Assembly (NCBI GenBank): GCA_011009095.1 | Contig: VTPC01001753.1 | Span: 158,448 to 222,447 of the forward strand | Origin: Ignelater luminosus | Lineage: Eukaryota; Arthropoda; Insecta; Coleoptera; Elateridae | Direction: 5' to 3' | DNA: 64,000 bases | Shown: positions 1 through 13,190 of the stretch, one piece after another | How the letters are laid out: every line of letters begins with the position of its first letter | Position numbering within the stretch: position 1 is the first letter of the stretch | Notes under the pieces: model-generated | The model's database searches: none | What the model saw: the letters and a program-made list of their open reading frames with translations, nothing else | What the model was told of the DNA's origin: nothing | Position numbers and translations under genes: made by a program

Positions 1-488
1 TGGAACCACCTCCACAAAGTTCAGATCTAAATCCCATCGAGCATCTCTGGGATCATTTAGATCGCATATTAAAGGATGAGTATAACATCACAAAAAAAGC
101 CGAATTGAAAGTGAAGTTATTGTATGAATAGGAAAATACGTCTAAGGAATTTCTTAAAAAGTTGTCGAATCCATGCCACGACGTCTACAGGAGGTAATAA
201 AAAAAGATGGAGGCCCTACCAGATATTAATATTAGATATGATGAAAACTACGAATAAGTATAAACCATAATTATTGTATCGTCCGGAACTTTATGAAGCG
301 TTTAGTTATGTGTTTACAATAGTTTTTTTTTGTATACTTAGTTTATGTTTTGTAGTAGATTCGTACGTTTGTTTTGTAATTAGTTAGTTATAAAAGAAGA
401 AAAAAAGTTTTCATTTAATTTTTTCAATAAATATCCATGTGTTACTTACGAATTGAGAATCGTCCGATACTTTATGAAGAGGAGTGTA
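1..488 (+). mobile_element. 3' end of a Tc1-like DNA transposon (transposase tail and IR/DR terminus)
   Basis: The window opens inside a decayed Tc1-family transposase. Frame 3 reads PPPQSSDLNPIEHLWDHLDR, which holds the catalytic glutamate of the DD34E triad in the NPIEHLW motif. A stop (TAG near 129-131) and a frame change near 165-172 interrupt it, and the end MPRRLQEVIKKDGGPTRY stops at 227-229. Two direct repeats, 279-298 and 460-479 (18 of 20 bases alike, TCGTCC..ACTTTATGAAG), are the double transposase-binding sites of an IR/DR type terminus. The element appears to end at GAGGAGTGTA (488). The 5' part lies outside the window. Confidence 0.85.
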
Positions 489-3400
489 CATAGCATCAAA
501 GCCGGTTATACTCAGTGTTCATGTGGTGGACATAGGAATAGATAAATCGACCAGGACTAACGTCAAATTACGCAACTATTTTGCGAATATCATAGAAACA
601 TAAAATAAAATGTAATATAGTATACAAATCATATGTAAATGGTTCAAAACACAAAAACCTTTTAGAGAAGGCAATGAAGAAATTAAATTTTACTCCACAG
701 CGCTACATATAATAGAAAACAGGTGGAAGTAGTAAAAAATTATTACCGACGCCGACGGATACTTTATTTTAAAAACTTTCCAAAATTATTTGCCATGCTG
801 CCAAATAAAATAGATATCACAGATTTATGTATGGATTATCTAATATCTATGAAAAATCTTTGATGAATGATCTACCTTTTAATGCTTAGTTTACGTTTTA
901 TTTTGGGATTCTATTTTCGCTCTTAAAAACTAGGCCAAACAGACATTTATTAAATTTTTATGTAAATAGTACATCGAAGATGTTTTGGTAGCAAACACCA
1001 AAAAGCTAAAACAAAACTTAAATCAATAATATTATTTGTGCTAGTTTTATTACAAAAAAATTTCTAGCTACTGAACTGTAGTTTTATTTTCAATAAGACA
1101 AACAATGTTTAAATGTTATATTTCTTTGTTTATCTTTAGCTTTACTAACCTCGCATTCTAAAATACATTCTTGCATTTCAGGCCATAAAAAAAGTTGGCC
1201 CAAATTAACTTAAAGAAAATTCCAGATTCGTTGCAACTGACATTTCCTTACTAACTAGTTTAGCTATTTTAAATAATTTTGACAAATGATTTATAATTAG
1301 TTAATTACCTATTTAGAGTATATAATATAAATCTCTATTTTCTTATAAAGCAACTATGTCAAAAAATTGCCGTAACATATCAATATTCAGTTAATGTGTA
1401 TAAATTAGCAAACTCCCCTGGTAAACCCAAACACTTTCTTGATATTTCTGAATTATTTTCCATGTATTGGTTTATTTTCAAGGCAATCGTCTAAACGACC
1501 TTGCATACTACACGTTCAAAATCTGTGACGTAACCGTCAGTACACTTTTGTTGGTGGAAGTTGCCCTTCACAGCTTTAAGCAGAATTGGGATAATTCTAA
1601 GATGCAATTATTATCGTTCTATAATAATAATTATTATTAAGAGTAATTTTCTTTAAATGTCTGCTGAAAATAGATACTGTTATTTTTCTGTTCGAATATC
1701 TTGTTGAAAAGATCTTAACAAGTCCTTAAAAGTTTGGACGAGATGCTTCTTGTCTAAAAACTGTAAATAAATACTCCATCATGTTTATTAGTACTTTACT
1801 GGAAGTTGTCAAATATTTTCCTAAAAGATTTTCATTTTTATTTTTTTTTGTCTAATAAAGAATTTTTCACGTAATAATTCACCTTCCCCCCTTCCTTCCC
1901 ATTCGATTTCAATTTTTTAGAGGCACCCCTAAACAAGTCATTTTAACCGAAATTCGTGTGTAAGTAGGGAAGTTGTGAAGCAGAATATAACGAACAAGAC
2001 GTTCGTAGAGAGGAAAATTTCTCTCCCTTTTGCATAAACTATCCGTCGGTTCCTTATACTGAATTTACCGCTACTTTTATGGCTTTTCCTCTCCGGATTG
2101 AGTTTTCTGCTCCTATAAAACCTTGTGTTCGCGGCTTGAAGGAACGAGCCACTCGAAAATACGAACGGGGTAAACTAATAAAACCATGTCGCTATACGCA
2201 TGGGTGGTTTTACATCTATTCACTATCACTACGCATGCAGTTGTAGGAGTTTTCATCACATTAGCTCCCATCGCGTTGCTAATTGCAATGAATGACAAAT
2301 GAATTAGGTGATTATCTAATTCTAGCGTAGGTAATATCAAACAATAGGCAATTATTGTTATTTTTAACTAGTAGATTTTATAGCGTTTATGCTTCAGATA
2401 ATGTTAATGGATTAATTATTTGTCTATAATAGGGATTTAATTAAGTTAACCGTTACACATCTACCGTAACACACATTTTCTTTAGTAAATTATTATACTA
2501 CTAGTTGCCATTAAAACTACTTACCGAGTTTTTTTACGAAACCACACATTCAAACGAGCTTATTGTTTTTTTACCGGCGATGACTTAATTAAAACTTAAA
2601 ATTTTCCCACGTTCATAAATGTTTTGTTTTGAAGGAAACAACCCCTCATCACGAACGGGTCGGTTTTGTTCCGCTTCGATTATCTCTTTGCGTGTGTGGC
2701 ATGTCAAAATTGATTTCAAATTCAACAGTTTGGGAAGTTCTTTTAACATTTATATACCCTGTTAAAGTGATGATGATAATAAAGTTGGGGAAAAAATTAT
2801 TTACGATAATTTTTTAGATAAGAGAATAAAACGAATTTATCTTGAATTCAAAAAATTGCACAGAAACAGCTTTTTTATCCATCATAGAATTGTAGAAGAT
2901 AAATTTAGAACATGCCCTTGGGATTTATCTGATAACATATAGTCACAATAAAATATATGTATCTAGTTCCAATTTTACTGATAAACATTCATTTGATGCA
3001 AGAAAAAACAAAACATTGATAATTTTATTTGCTAGATTTCGTCATGTTTTTTTCAAAGTGAATTACCACGTTTATTATTCAAAGTGTACTAATAATTATT
3101 TATTATAATAAAAATAAATCTTTGGTTTTGGAAATTATTTTCAGTGAATTTTTTTATGAATGCCTCGAAAGATCAAGACCTTTGCTGATAGATAACTGCT
3201 GATATTTCTTTGCATAAGCATACATCCAAGGAAATGCATTATCCAAATGGGTGGTTCAAAACTCTTAAATATTTAAGTTTGCCTTCTTGTCTTCATTCCT
3301 ACAGCTCTCCTGACCTGATTTCAAAAATAGGGTACTGTTAAAATTTGTAGAGTCTTATTTTTTAATTTTATTCCACCCTAGTCATTCAGGATTGGAATTT

Positions 3401-6400
3401 TGTAATTTGTAATGACAGGATCTTCAGATTTATCAATAACTTAATAAGTGTAACAGGAAGAAATCAATTATTAGTTTGACACTTTTCCAGAAAGGAAATA
3501 TATAAACAGATAAAACAGTGTCACTAGGAATTTTGCTATGCAATGGAGCTGCTTCTAAACTGGCCTATACTTTAAATTATATTAATTCCATTTTCTCTAT
3601 AAAATTAATTCTTTTTCTAAGAAATTTCTCAAAAATCACACTTTATGAGATGCTATGAATAAGGTAGATGTTTTGACATTATTTTCTTTTGAGGTCTTTT
3701 TGCCATGTACTTTTTTGTTAAAATATTTTAATTAGTTGGTCAAAGACTTTTTGAAATTAAAAGAATTTGCAAACATAACGGTCTTCTATTGTCCCATTTT
3801 TTAAGGTCACATGCTACTCTTTAGAAGAATGAGTACATCATTGCAATGACCATTCTTCTTCAACATATCTACAAATTGTTGACAGATTCTGAATCGCTTC
3901 ACTTCAGCAAATCTCTGTAATTTGTAACGAACTTTACTGGTATGTAACTTCTTTTCAAGAGTCTCTTACAAAGAACTTTTTCCTGCTGCAAACTGCAACC
4001 AACAGTTTAGTGGAAATTTTAATTTACTTTTTGTAAGTTCTATTAACAAGAGAAACTCAATTCACAAAATCTTAAAACCATCATGCACTGAGAACAGCAA
4101 ATATGGATTTTTCAGTTTTTAACCTTTTTCTTCACTTTCTACAAACAATTTCTTTTTTTATATAAATTGCTCTTAAATATTTCTGAAGCTTTCATTTTAT
4201 TTATAACTTAACGCTTAAAGATTTTCTTTACCTCAACGATATTGAATTATTACCTTGTATGACATTTGTACGATGTTGGCGATAAAATTAGAGAGCTTTT
4301 GTTATCACACATTCGGTTGGTTTCAGATGAGTGCACATTTAATTCTGATGATGGATGATTTAGGTATATAATCAAATATTGTCATAAATCACATTTAACA
4401 ATAAAGGGAAATTGTTTTATAAACTCTAAACAAAATTCTATAGAATAGGTCTGTTAATAGACTTACTTATTAGGATTTCTCATTTTTATATTGGCTAATC
4501 GAACTGACCTGTAATTTTGAAATCTGAAACTTGATTGAGAATTTGTGAAAATCTTTACCCGTGTGTTCATTTTCTAAGGTTGGCAATAGTTTCTTATTTT
4601 TTTAATTCCATTAGAAGCAACAGAGCCTGAAATGACCTATAAACAATGTCACGACAACCAAAATCGTTAGATAATTTAACGTTGATTACTACTTTGGAGA
4701 TGGCATTTGCTTTCAAACTGCATATTGCCGTATCACTTTTTTCAAGCTTTGATAGTTGTATTGCACACTCTGATTGTACCTGTACGGTGTGGTTAATCAT
4801 GTAAGGCTTGTTTAAATTTGCTGAACATTTGTACTACGTTCCAATCCGAAGGACCTAGCCCAAATTTAAATATCTTGAATAATCTAAATGTCCGAGTTTG
4901 TTTTATTAAAATGATAGCAGTGGTCCTTGAATTGGTTCTTATTGAAAATGTTACAAAACCATCCGAGATTATTTTCATAATTACGAAACCATATGCCTAT
5001 ATTACTTAATTGGTACTAATAATAATATTGTTTTGCGGTCAAGAAATCTATACCAAACCTAGAAACCTAAGAACCAACTCATGGCAGACTTTTTAGTGTA
5101 GACAAGGCGACTTAATGATAGTTAATGATATTACAGTTTTAAAATCCAACTAGGCGAAGTTTTTACTTAATGCACATTACAACATGACAGATTTTGAATT
5201 ACTGTTTGCAATATCAGGGCACCCACACTACTGGCGTTTTGAACGGAATTATGATTTATGATATCTGGCAAAACAAAACATATTAGTTATCTCCATATAT
5301 CATACTGTGATGTTAGTCCTTTGATCTGTAGAAATTCGTTCTTCATAGCGCTATATTTTTGTAAAATCGTTGACTGTGTGTACTATATGCACACGTTTGC
5401 ATCTTTTAATTGTTCTAAGATTCCAATCAATAATATGATCATTTTGTTGATAATCTTATTTTTATTCCGATCTTTTAGGTCTGTCTTCAATCGTTCATAA
5501 ATCCATTAAGAGCAAATTTCAGCTTGATGGTTTTTCTATTAGCTAATCTAATCCAATGATTACTTAATGTGTTTATTGAAAAGTCCCATGCAATATTATC
5601 AATCATTGCATGTATGTGCACTGTAGATTCTTAAATTTCGACAGTCTGTCTGTCTACCTTCCTCCGTTTTAAAAGATTCTGTCTAGAAGATCTCAGTTTA
5701 AATTTGTCCAGTAAATCCCCAGTTCAGGAAATTTCTGTGACAAATAAAAAAATCAGTAATTTTGAATTGTAACTTTCACTAGCAACATGATTTAGCGAAA
5801 GATCACACTTTCTTATTCACACTCAAAAAACCGGCTTGTTTTGAATATTTATGTAAAATAGCATATTATAGTTCTCAAAGTAATTTTGCCATAACTAGTT
5901 TGGTATGTGCAAGACCTTTATCTTCAAAAAATAGGCCTTTTCTGTTTTTTGATTTGACTGTGTTACTTTTAGTTTTAGGTAAAGATGAAAAAAATATTGA
6001 ATGCATACTAATTAGATAATGAAAAGGTGGACATAATGGAAAAAATTTTAACATTTCTTGACCGAGGTAAATCTCTACAATATGCGTTAGAAGAAAGGTG
6101 TAGAATACTATGTCAGCTCGATAAATAAAAAAACTCAGAAAATAGCTTCTGTAGAAGTTCAAGGATTAAGTGAGAGGCTGTGTTAGACTGATTATACCCA
6201 AATACTCGTATATGTAAGATCAAGGAGTTTCAAAATATTAACGGAACAGTACTAAGAAGAGTAAATGACTAATCACTAACAACATCGCCAGTGGATTCAG
6301 TATAAATAGTCATAAACAGACTGACGAAGCACTTTTTCCATTAAGCATAATTTGTCTTTAATTGTTATTTGTGTCAGTAGATCAAAACAATCAGGTAATA

Positions 6401-6779
6401 GGTGTTATTAGGGAAAGCATTAGCAAACCTTTGCAGTTGCAAGATAAATTCTTTTTATTCTTCTTATTTAATGATATCGACCGTTAGACCTTGATTATAC
6501 CTACCTTGTTGATGTTTTTAATGAAGATGATGCCCAATTTTGTGCCGCTTTTTTAGATGGTTTTCTTGGTTGTATACTGTGAAGTTTGTTTCTTTGATTT
6601 TGATTCTTTTTATTTCTTGGTGTTGTACTCAACTGCTCCGTATTTTTGATTATTAAATCTTAATGTTGCCATTTCTATGGTTTCTGCTATTTTGGTTCAG
6701 ATTTTTCAGCTCGAATTTTGGTTTCAGGTATAATACGCAACTGTATTACATTCGGGTAATTTTTTATTTTATTACCTGT
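489..6779. other. AT-rich flank without recognisable genes
   Basis: No coding region, RNA gene or clear mobile element is seen. Short open frames (60-95 codons) show AT-driven composition and no motif. A stretch at about 2,040-2,340 is more GC-balanced but was not identified. Confidence 0.6.
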
Positions 6780-6783
6780 CTCC

Positions 6784-7460
6784 ATGTACAAGATGATGAA
6801 AGATGAAAGAATTACCAGACGCCAATATCATTCCCATATTTTAAAAATGACTTTCCTTAAATGTTCTTTTTTGACTTTGCATTCTTGTGGGAGACTGTCG
6901 AAGTTTTGCATCACACGTGTTAGAATTTCCTGCCGAATGGCTTTTGGCCTACCTGAAGCTCTCTGATCTTATACTGTTCTATGTTTCCTACAAGGCCTAC
7001 ACGATCTGAGTACGTGGCTGTAGGGTACTGTGTATCTTGTATTTGTTTTTCTAGAAAACATTTTTATCCCAAAATTGTTACTGCCTTAATGGTTTGTTAT
7101 TAAGATTTGTTTACTAAATTCTTCTGATTTGGTATCTCGACCTGCTCTATAATAGTTCCTCCTTCTTACCTTAACATTAACATGAAGTTCCACAGAGTTA
7201 CACTGAAGAAAATAAATAACTTCTTCCAACTTGCATTTCAACGTATCTCTAGATAATTGTCGTGCACCTTGATCTTTCCTTCTTGTAATTTCTGGCTTTG
7301 CTAATTTTATTTTATACCTTGATATTATGTTGTTAATTATTTTATTAATTACAGTTGAATATCTTGAAGCTAATTCCGTTTCCCTTGTTGAAAAGTAACC
7401 ACATGCACTTTATTTTTGGGTAGACAGTACTGGGTCACCATAAACTGGTTGTTTGTTTTG
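6784..7460 (-). mobile_element. decayed Tc3/mariner-like DNA transposon remnant
   Basis: On the minus strand, about 6,850-6,960 reads RPKAIRQEILTRVMQNFD followed by SLPQECKVKKEHLRKVIF. This resembles the extreme C-terminus of insect Tc3/mariner-like transposases, where a helix of the type (L/I)R..I....M.N...R...C...G.H(F/L) precedes the stop. Further upstream on the same strand, to about 7,460, coding-like patches with basic residues occur but are too broken to follow. No terminal repeats were found. The family call rests on one short segment. Confidence 0.35.
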
Positions 7461-7594
7461 GTTTCTAATCTTATCATGAGCGTAGACGAAAGGACAAGTC
7501 CAATTGTGTAATTGACTTTTTATAATTTGCTCTTTTATTTTTTTCTGATTATACTAATATGTGAAATAAATAAATATAACTGTCTTCTCAAGTT

Positions 7595-7835
7595 AGAAAT
7601 CGAGGAAGCTAGTTTTGACCAAAATTTCGTTCTTCACCTAACCTCTTGGGATAACGAATGATTGGGCTTTGTCCTACACCAAGCTACCTACAATAGCTAA
7701 CGATTGGTCATTACTTTTCACCAAGCCAACTGCTGCGGCTATCAACAAGACTTATTTTTTACTAAGCCACCTAGGATGGATAATGACTAGACTTGTCCCT
7801 ACACCAGACGGTTACTCTTACAGTACACTAGATCC
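7595..7835. repeat. degenerate minisatellite, about 4-5 units of 37-46 bp
   Basis: Successive segments share a pattern of the type TAACGATTGG - pyrimidine-rich - CACCAAGC(C/T)A - CTA. Copies are recognisable near 7,610-7,655, 7,656-7,700, 7,701-7,746, 7,747-7,783 and 7,784-7,816. The units are diverged and of uneven length. The 61-codon open frame across it is a consequence of the repeat and shows no known motif. Confidence 0.4.
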
Positions 7836-10800
7836 TTATAGCGTATCGGCTTAGAAAAACAATCTGTATAATATGCAGGCTGTAATTGTAGGAGATTTAG
7901 GAATGTTCGAGAATTTGACTAAGGTATCAAGGCTCTACCATAGTGTTAAATTTTTCTTTTATCTTGGATAATGTTTGCTGTTTAATCGCAATCTACCTAG
8001 TGCCAATTTATGATTACCTCTAATCTCTTCTTTTCCAAGGGTACTTATATCTCAAAGATATTTATTCTATATTTCGATTTAAAGTAGTCTGGTAAAGATT
8101 AAAAATTTTATTTTTTAGAATCTTGTGTTTAACTAAAATGTTTATTTAAACAAAAATTAAACTTGTTCAGTTAGTATGTAGAAGTTGCAATTAAATCTAA
8201 TAATTTTCCCATTGTTGTTGAATTGAGAAAATACATTTGGAAGATACCCAAGACCTATTTTCCCATATATTTATTAAAATAAACAGCGAAGGAAATTGAA
8301 AATTGTATAAATAGATCAAAAAAACTCTCGACTATAAAACAGGCAACGGAACGTGATGAAAGTGTATGTTATTTATTGCCAAATGTTTTTTCTATTAGTT
8401 TTTTCTTTGATGCATAGATATAAATTATGTAATTACAATTGAGAAAATTAACTGAACTGAAGAACAACTCAATATTATGAGGAATATTCTATATTCGCAC
8501 TAGAATTTTTAGAAAAGAAGAAAGTAAGATTTTACTTTTAAAGACCCATTTTATTAAAGATGTAATAAAAAACCATAATGGGGGTGGGCCCTTAATTTGT
8601 ATGTATTCAAGTAATTAAGGGGTTTAAAAGAGAGTATTGAAATTCTCTCTATAGCTCTGGCGTGTTTCTTGATATAAAATAAACTAACTATATTCGAATG
8701 CATCTGTTAGACGTACATCTTTACCCTCAGGTATCCTAAAAACCTTTTCAAATTTCCAGTTTTCATTTTGTGTAAAATGCTAATGCGTAAATTGTATTAT
8801 TTGTCAGTCAAATCATATCGTCTATCAACGGAATATATGCTCTATTTGATTTAATTTGAATATCTAATAGAATATTGCACAACAATATTATTATTTAATA
8901 AGTTCATAGCATTTTATCTTCAACTGATTGAAATATGAACTGCCTATTTAATACTTTACCTTAATAGAGGTTTAATTATACGTAGGTTACTTGACAAGAG
9001 TTCGTTCATTCCTACTAGATTGTTACGCATATATAGACATACGCTGTTTGCTTTAACTAATTCTTATTACGTACGTATACCAAACGCATAATTTATACAA
9101 CATTCAATACACCTAAGGTAAACAAAAACCAATTTTATAAATAAATAAACAAAAAATTGCATACCTTCAATAGAAATCACGAAAACAAATTCACAAGATT
9201 CAACATTTATTTAGATTGTTTAGAAACTAAACTCGTGTAAATTCAGAATAAGAGTGACTTGTAAGTTGTTTTAAGATGTTGTATTGCTGCAAGTCCCACC
9301 ACAACTTCTTGTATACCTTTACTATAGGTGGGTTTTGTTTATAAGCAAATGAACTCTTAATTATTAGAAGTAAGCTGCAAAGCTAGTTGTGGTAAGCGCC
9401 ATGAAATGAGTTTTTCAAAATCCGAAACTAAACTGCAAACTGACAAGTTTTATTTTTATAAACATAGTTATTTAAATTTGAAAATTTCCTTAGCAATAAA
9501 ATTGTTTTGGTTATTCCTTCTGGTGTGGAAGGAATTAAACAAAATTAAAAACGATATTAAAAAATAAATTAAAATCAATTTATTATAACGGTAGTTTAAA
9601 ATTGCACAGGAAATTCCACGGTTTAATATAAATTTTCACACTTTTATCAATGCTTCCTTTATAATTTATTGCATTTAGGAGGCGGGTGCTTTGATATGTG
9701 TATGATGTTCTTTGGATTTGTTTGTTGTATGAAGATGATACTACTTAAAGTTACTAACAATAATTGACGAGAATTAATAGAACGTATCAAAGCACCTCTG
9801 CCTCCAGTTGTATAAGTAATAAACGCGTAGGTGGGCGCTGATTAAAATTTTCAAAACTAAACTTCATACCGTGACGTTCACTGCTGTCTTACAAGCAAAA
9901 TTTTCTCTGTTATTGTACTTATACTTTCATGCATGCGTACTTTTTTTAAATATTATTTAATAAGTTGCATTCTTTAAATATTGCTTTATTAATTACTGTA
10001 ACGCTTACGTATTCTTTATTAATGAATTTTTGTAAACGGAATCAGTAGTAATAGTTATTCAAGGAGATTTCTGTGGCAGGATTATTCAAAAGTACTTTTA
10101 ACTAACTTAAAAAATATTTCTTTAGCATTTATTTAAAATTACATTTCGATGATAAAAAAGGCTCAAGTCTGAACAGTTGTTTGTACAACAAAACATAAAA
10201 AACTCAAAATAAATCAAATATTGATGTTACTGAAGAAATCATTTTGGTTTATCTCTAAAAAAAGCATAATTATAATGTTGGAAATATTGTCCAAACTACT
10301 CTAAGATATTCAAAGGTGAATACAGCTTAGAATTCAGCGCAAATTGATCAATATCTTCGATTTTAAGAAAGCATTGTAAGTAAATTACTTTACGGATGGT
10401 TTGACATTATCTGTTCTGAAATAAATTACATTTAAGTAAATAATGTAGGTAGTACTAGCCAAAACACCTTCACACACAAAAACGATATACAGTAACACTT
10501 AAACCTGCTTCGACGTCTTACAAATCAAACCAAAATACTGTTTTGAGCAGTCTAAGAAATTGTCAAGCACCAACTAACTTTATTATTGATTATTTTACCA
10601 CCAAGTCTTTTGTAATCTAATAGATAGGCACTCTTGGTTGAGTTTTATCAAGAATTTAAGAAGCTTAAAATGAGTAGTTGGCAGCTGTTTTTACCTCCTA
10701 GACGTTCTTGCGCTAACAGGACAAAACTTATGTCAGTTAATCACACTCAAGAGTATAAACAAAGCTTTTTGGACATGTGTATTTCCTTACAAGGCTTATA

Positions 10801-11254
10801 GTACCTTTGGGCCACCCATCAGGATGAATATCTCTACGTTCATACAGGTTTATGAAGACGGTTGCACATGGAAACACAGCTTATCCTTTTTCTTTCTTTT
10901 CTGTTTAATATACACAACCGAATCTTATGTTAGTGGCCTAGACTTCCTACATGTTATTCAACTTGTTCTTTGTCAAAACTCCACTACATTGTAGTAGTAT
11001 GGAAATCTCTGAAAATTAACACCGAAAGATTATTGAAAAGTTAAAAATGCCAGAGAACTTTTTTGCTTTTGCGGTCTGTGCCCTGATACTACTAAAATAT
11101 TAGTATCTTCGGTAAATGCTGAATTAATTTCCCCGGGTCTGAATCTGAATTTCCAGAAGTAGACGAGAGTATGGCATAACACGAATGACTATATCTTTGA
11201 GATTAATAAAAATTGCACACTAAATTCAAATGCTATTGGACGATATTTTGACAT
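7836..11254. other. AT-rich flank without genes
   Basis: Apart from the inverted repeat at 9,678-9,805 I see nothing functional here. Confidence 0.6.
9678..9805. repeat. short inverted repeat (hairpin, about 128 bp)
   Basis: The left arm GGAGGCGGGTGCTTTGATA (9,678-9,696) pairs with the right arm TATCAAAGCACCTCTGCCTCC (9,785-9,805) with a small bulge. Short complementary tracts (GTTCT/AGAAC) continue inward. The arms are GC-rich compared with the AT-rich flank. It could be a foldback mini-element or a structured RNA, and the loop has no recognisable content. Confidence 0.5.
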
Positions 11255-11329
11255 GTTAAGATAGGGAAAGAATATACGAAACAGGCAAGCTATAAGTGAT
11301 CGAAGACACTGTATCTAGCAAAGGAATGC

Positions 11330-11865
11330 AGATAGAAAAATTGTGCTTGCAGACATTCTTAACACCAAAACTTTGCAGAGCAGCAGCATTCATTTTCACT
11401 TTATTACAATTACGAAAAATGGCTCTGGTGAAACCGAAATTAAGAAACGAATTGGACAAGGCAGACAGGTAACAAAACAATTAAATACCATACTGTGAAA
11501 CACACAAGTTAGACAAGAAACAGAAATTAGAATATCGTAGAAAGTATTGCGACTTATGGGGCTGAGGTATGAAACTGACTGAAAGATTGAAAAATAAGTT
11601 ACGTTCAATAGAAATGGGATTTTGGAGACGTTGTTGTAGACTGACTTTACATGACAGAGATACGTGAAAGAATGGATATAGATACCAGAATAATTGACAC
11701 CATCGAAAACAAGATTTTAAGGTTTTACGGCCATGTATGCCGTATGGATAAAGGCAGATGGCCGAAGAAAATGATAGGGAGAAGAGAAGAGGTCGTTCGA
11801 GGAAACTAGGTTACGAGAAACGACTATGATGTTGTATTTAATCGTAATAAATAAAAAAAAAATAA
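11330..11865 (+). mobile_element. C-terminal end of a non-LTR retrotransposon (LINE) ORF2, decayed
   Basis: Pieces in different frames match the end of reverse-transcriptase ORF2 proteins of insect LINEs. ETEIKKRIGQGRQVTKQLN (from about 11,427) is the familiar EIKRRI.ARAAF.KL region. TYGAEV, then LTERLKNKLRSIEMGFWRRC (about 11,548-11,630), matches the YG.ETW / L...E..FWRR segment. RIIDTIENKILRFYGHVCRM and then RWPKK (about 11,688-11,775) matches the I.....RWFGHV.RM....P tail. At least three in-frame stops or frame changes separate them, so the copy is dead. An A-rich run near 11,847-11,865 may be the remains of the poly(A) tail. Only this 3' part is present, the usual 5' truncation. Confidence 0.8.
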
Positions 11866-13010
11866 TATGTTTAAAGTTATGTCTAGTTTTTGCGAATCAG
11901 TTCTTTTGTTATAATTCTTGTATTATCATGGCGTACATACATTATACCGTGAGATCAATTATATAGCAAAAACAATCAGATTATGTATGATGTTGACAAA
12001 ACTTAACTCTTGCCATCTAGAAGAAGGAGAAAGTCGAGGTCGACCTGTAAGTGATTTTTTGTTAACAGACGCTCACGTAACTTCTTTTTTGGTCACCTAT
12101 CTACTCACGCGGAAGAATCTTTAGTTACAACCCACTCACGTTGGCGCATAAAACCGTGGTTCACATGTATCACAAAATTTCAGTGAGTCACGAGGTCTCC
12201 CATGTGTTTCGAGAATATTATGGGTAGCATGATTTCCGTTTTCAATTGTTTACATTAAAAGCAAAGAGCATGCACAGCACGAATAAAATAAAGGAGATTG
12301 CGTGTTAATTTCTGTTGGTTTAATTCTTCCCGCTAAACATTACGCTGGAGGCGATGTGCATGTGCTTGCTCAAAACGCCAAAACTATCAGATTTCGTTTT
12401 GGCAAGCCGTTTCCAGTACCTTATCATTCTCCTGCGGTTCAAAAGTCAAAAAACTGGACGCAGTATATTATTTCGGTTTCCGAGCGATATCTGTGATTCT
12501 TGATACATGACTGTGACCCATGAAGAATTACGCCTTCGTGTCTCATTATGTGTACACTTGCTTTACTACCTCTTTTGGTTTGAGTTCATACTCATTCACG
12601 TGAGTCTAATCCTAGATTGCAAAAAAGAAGAGAAAAAATACCGTTAAAAGTCCAAAAATACGAAGCAGAATGCTATTGTGTATTGAAACTTGAAAGAAGA
12701 ATAAAACAATGACTTAACTTAGGCACAAAGTTAGATCTACATATTTCCTCATATTACCGTTGCCACTAAAGCAAATATTGATTTCTCTGATATCTCAAGG
12801 ATGCTGTTATCTGCTTTAAATTTAAACATACTTCAAGGGGATATTTTGACGAATATGATAAAACAGTAAGTAATCATAGAAAACTGCAAAGAATTTTTCC
12901 ATTCAAGAAGAATTTAAAAACAGACTTTTAAACGAATCCAATTGAGAACGAAGCAATAGCAGTAAATGCTTGCATGCTTTAATAATGGAAGATTAGAAAA
13001 CCACATGCCG
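11866..13010. other. flank without genes; slightly GC-richer patch at 12.0-12.56 kb
   Basis: No gene is recognised. The stretch 12,010-12,560 has more CpG and GC than its surroundings and holds a 64-codon open frame (12,302-12,496) with no motif. It could be a conserved regulatory element or an old insertion. Confidence 0.45.
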
Positions 13011-13017
13011 CATGCAG

Positions 13018-13190
13018 AGCCCGCCAATACGTCGACTTTTCGAGACTTTACGTCAGTAATGCGAAACCTCTAGCCAACCCTGATTGGGTTCCTAAATTGT
13101 TCACCATCCGATATTACTACACCGTAAAGCTGACTGGTACGTAGTGCCCAGTTAAGCAAAAGAAACAGTTAAGGAACTTCGCACTACAAA
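13018..13190 (+). mobile_element. small Ty3/Gypsy-like retrotransposon fossil (integrase C-terminal region)
   Basis: A short coding-like patch resembles the C-terminal module of Gypsy-type integrases (the N..PDWVP segment followed by a Y-V-K-L strand). No LTRs, other pol domains or ends were recognised around it, so it is a broken, isolated fragment, probably old. The family call is tentative. Confidence 0.35.
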
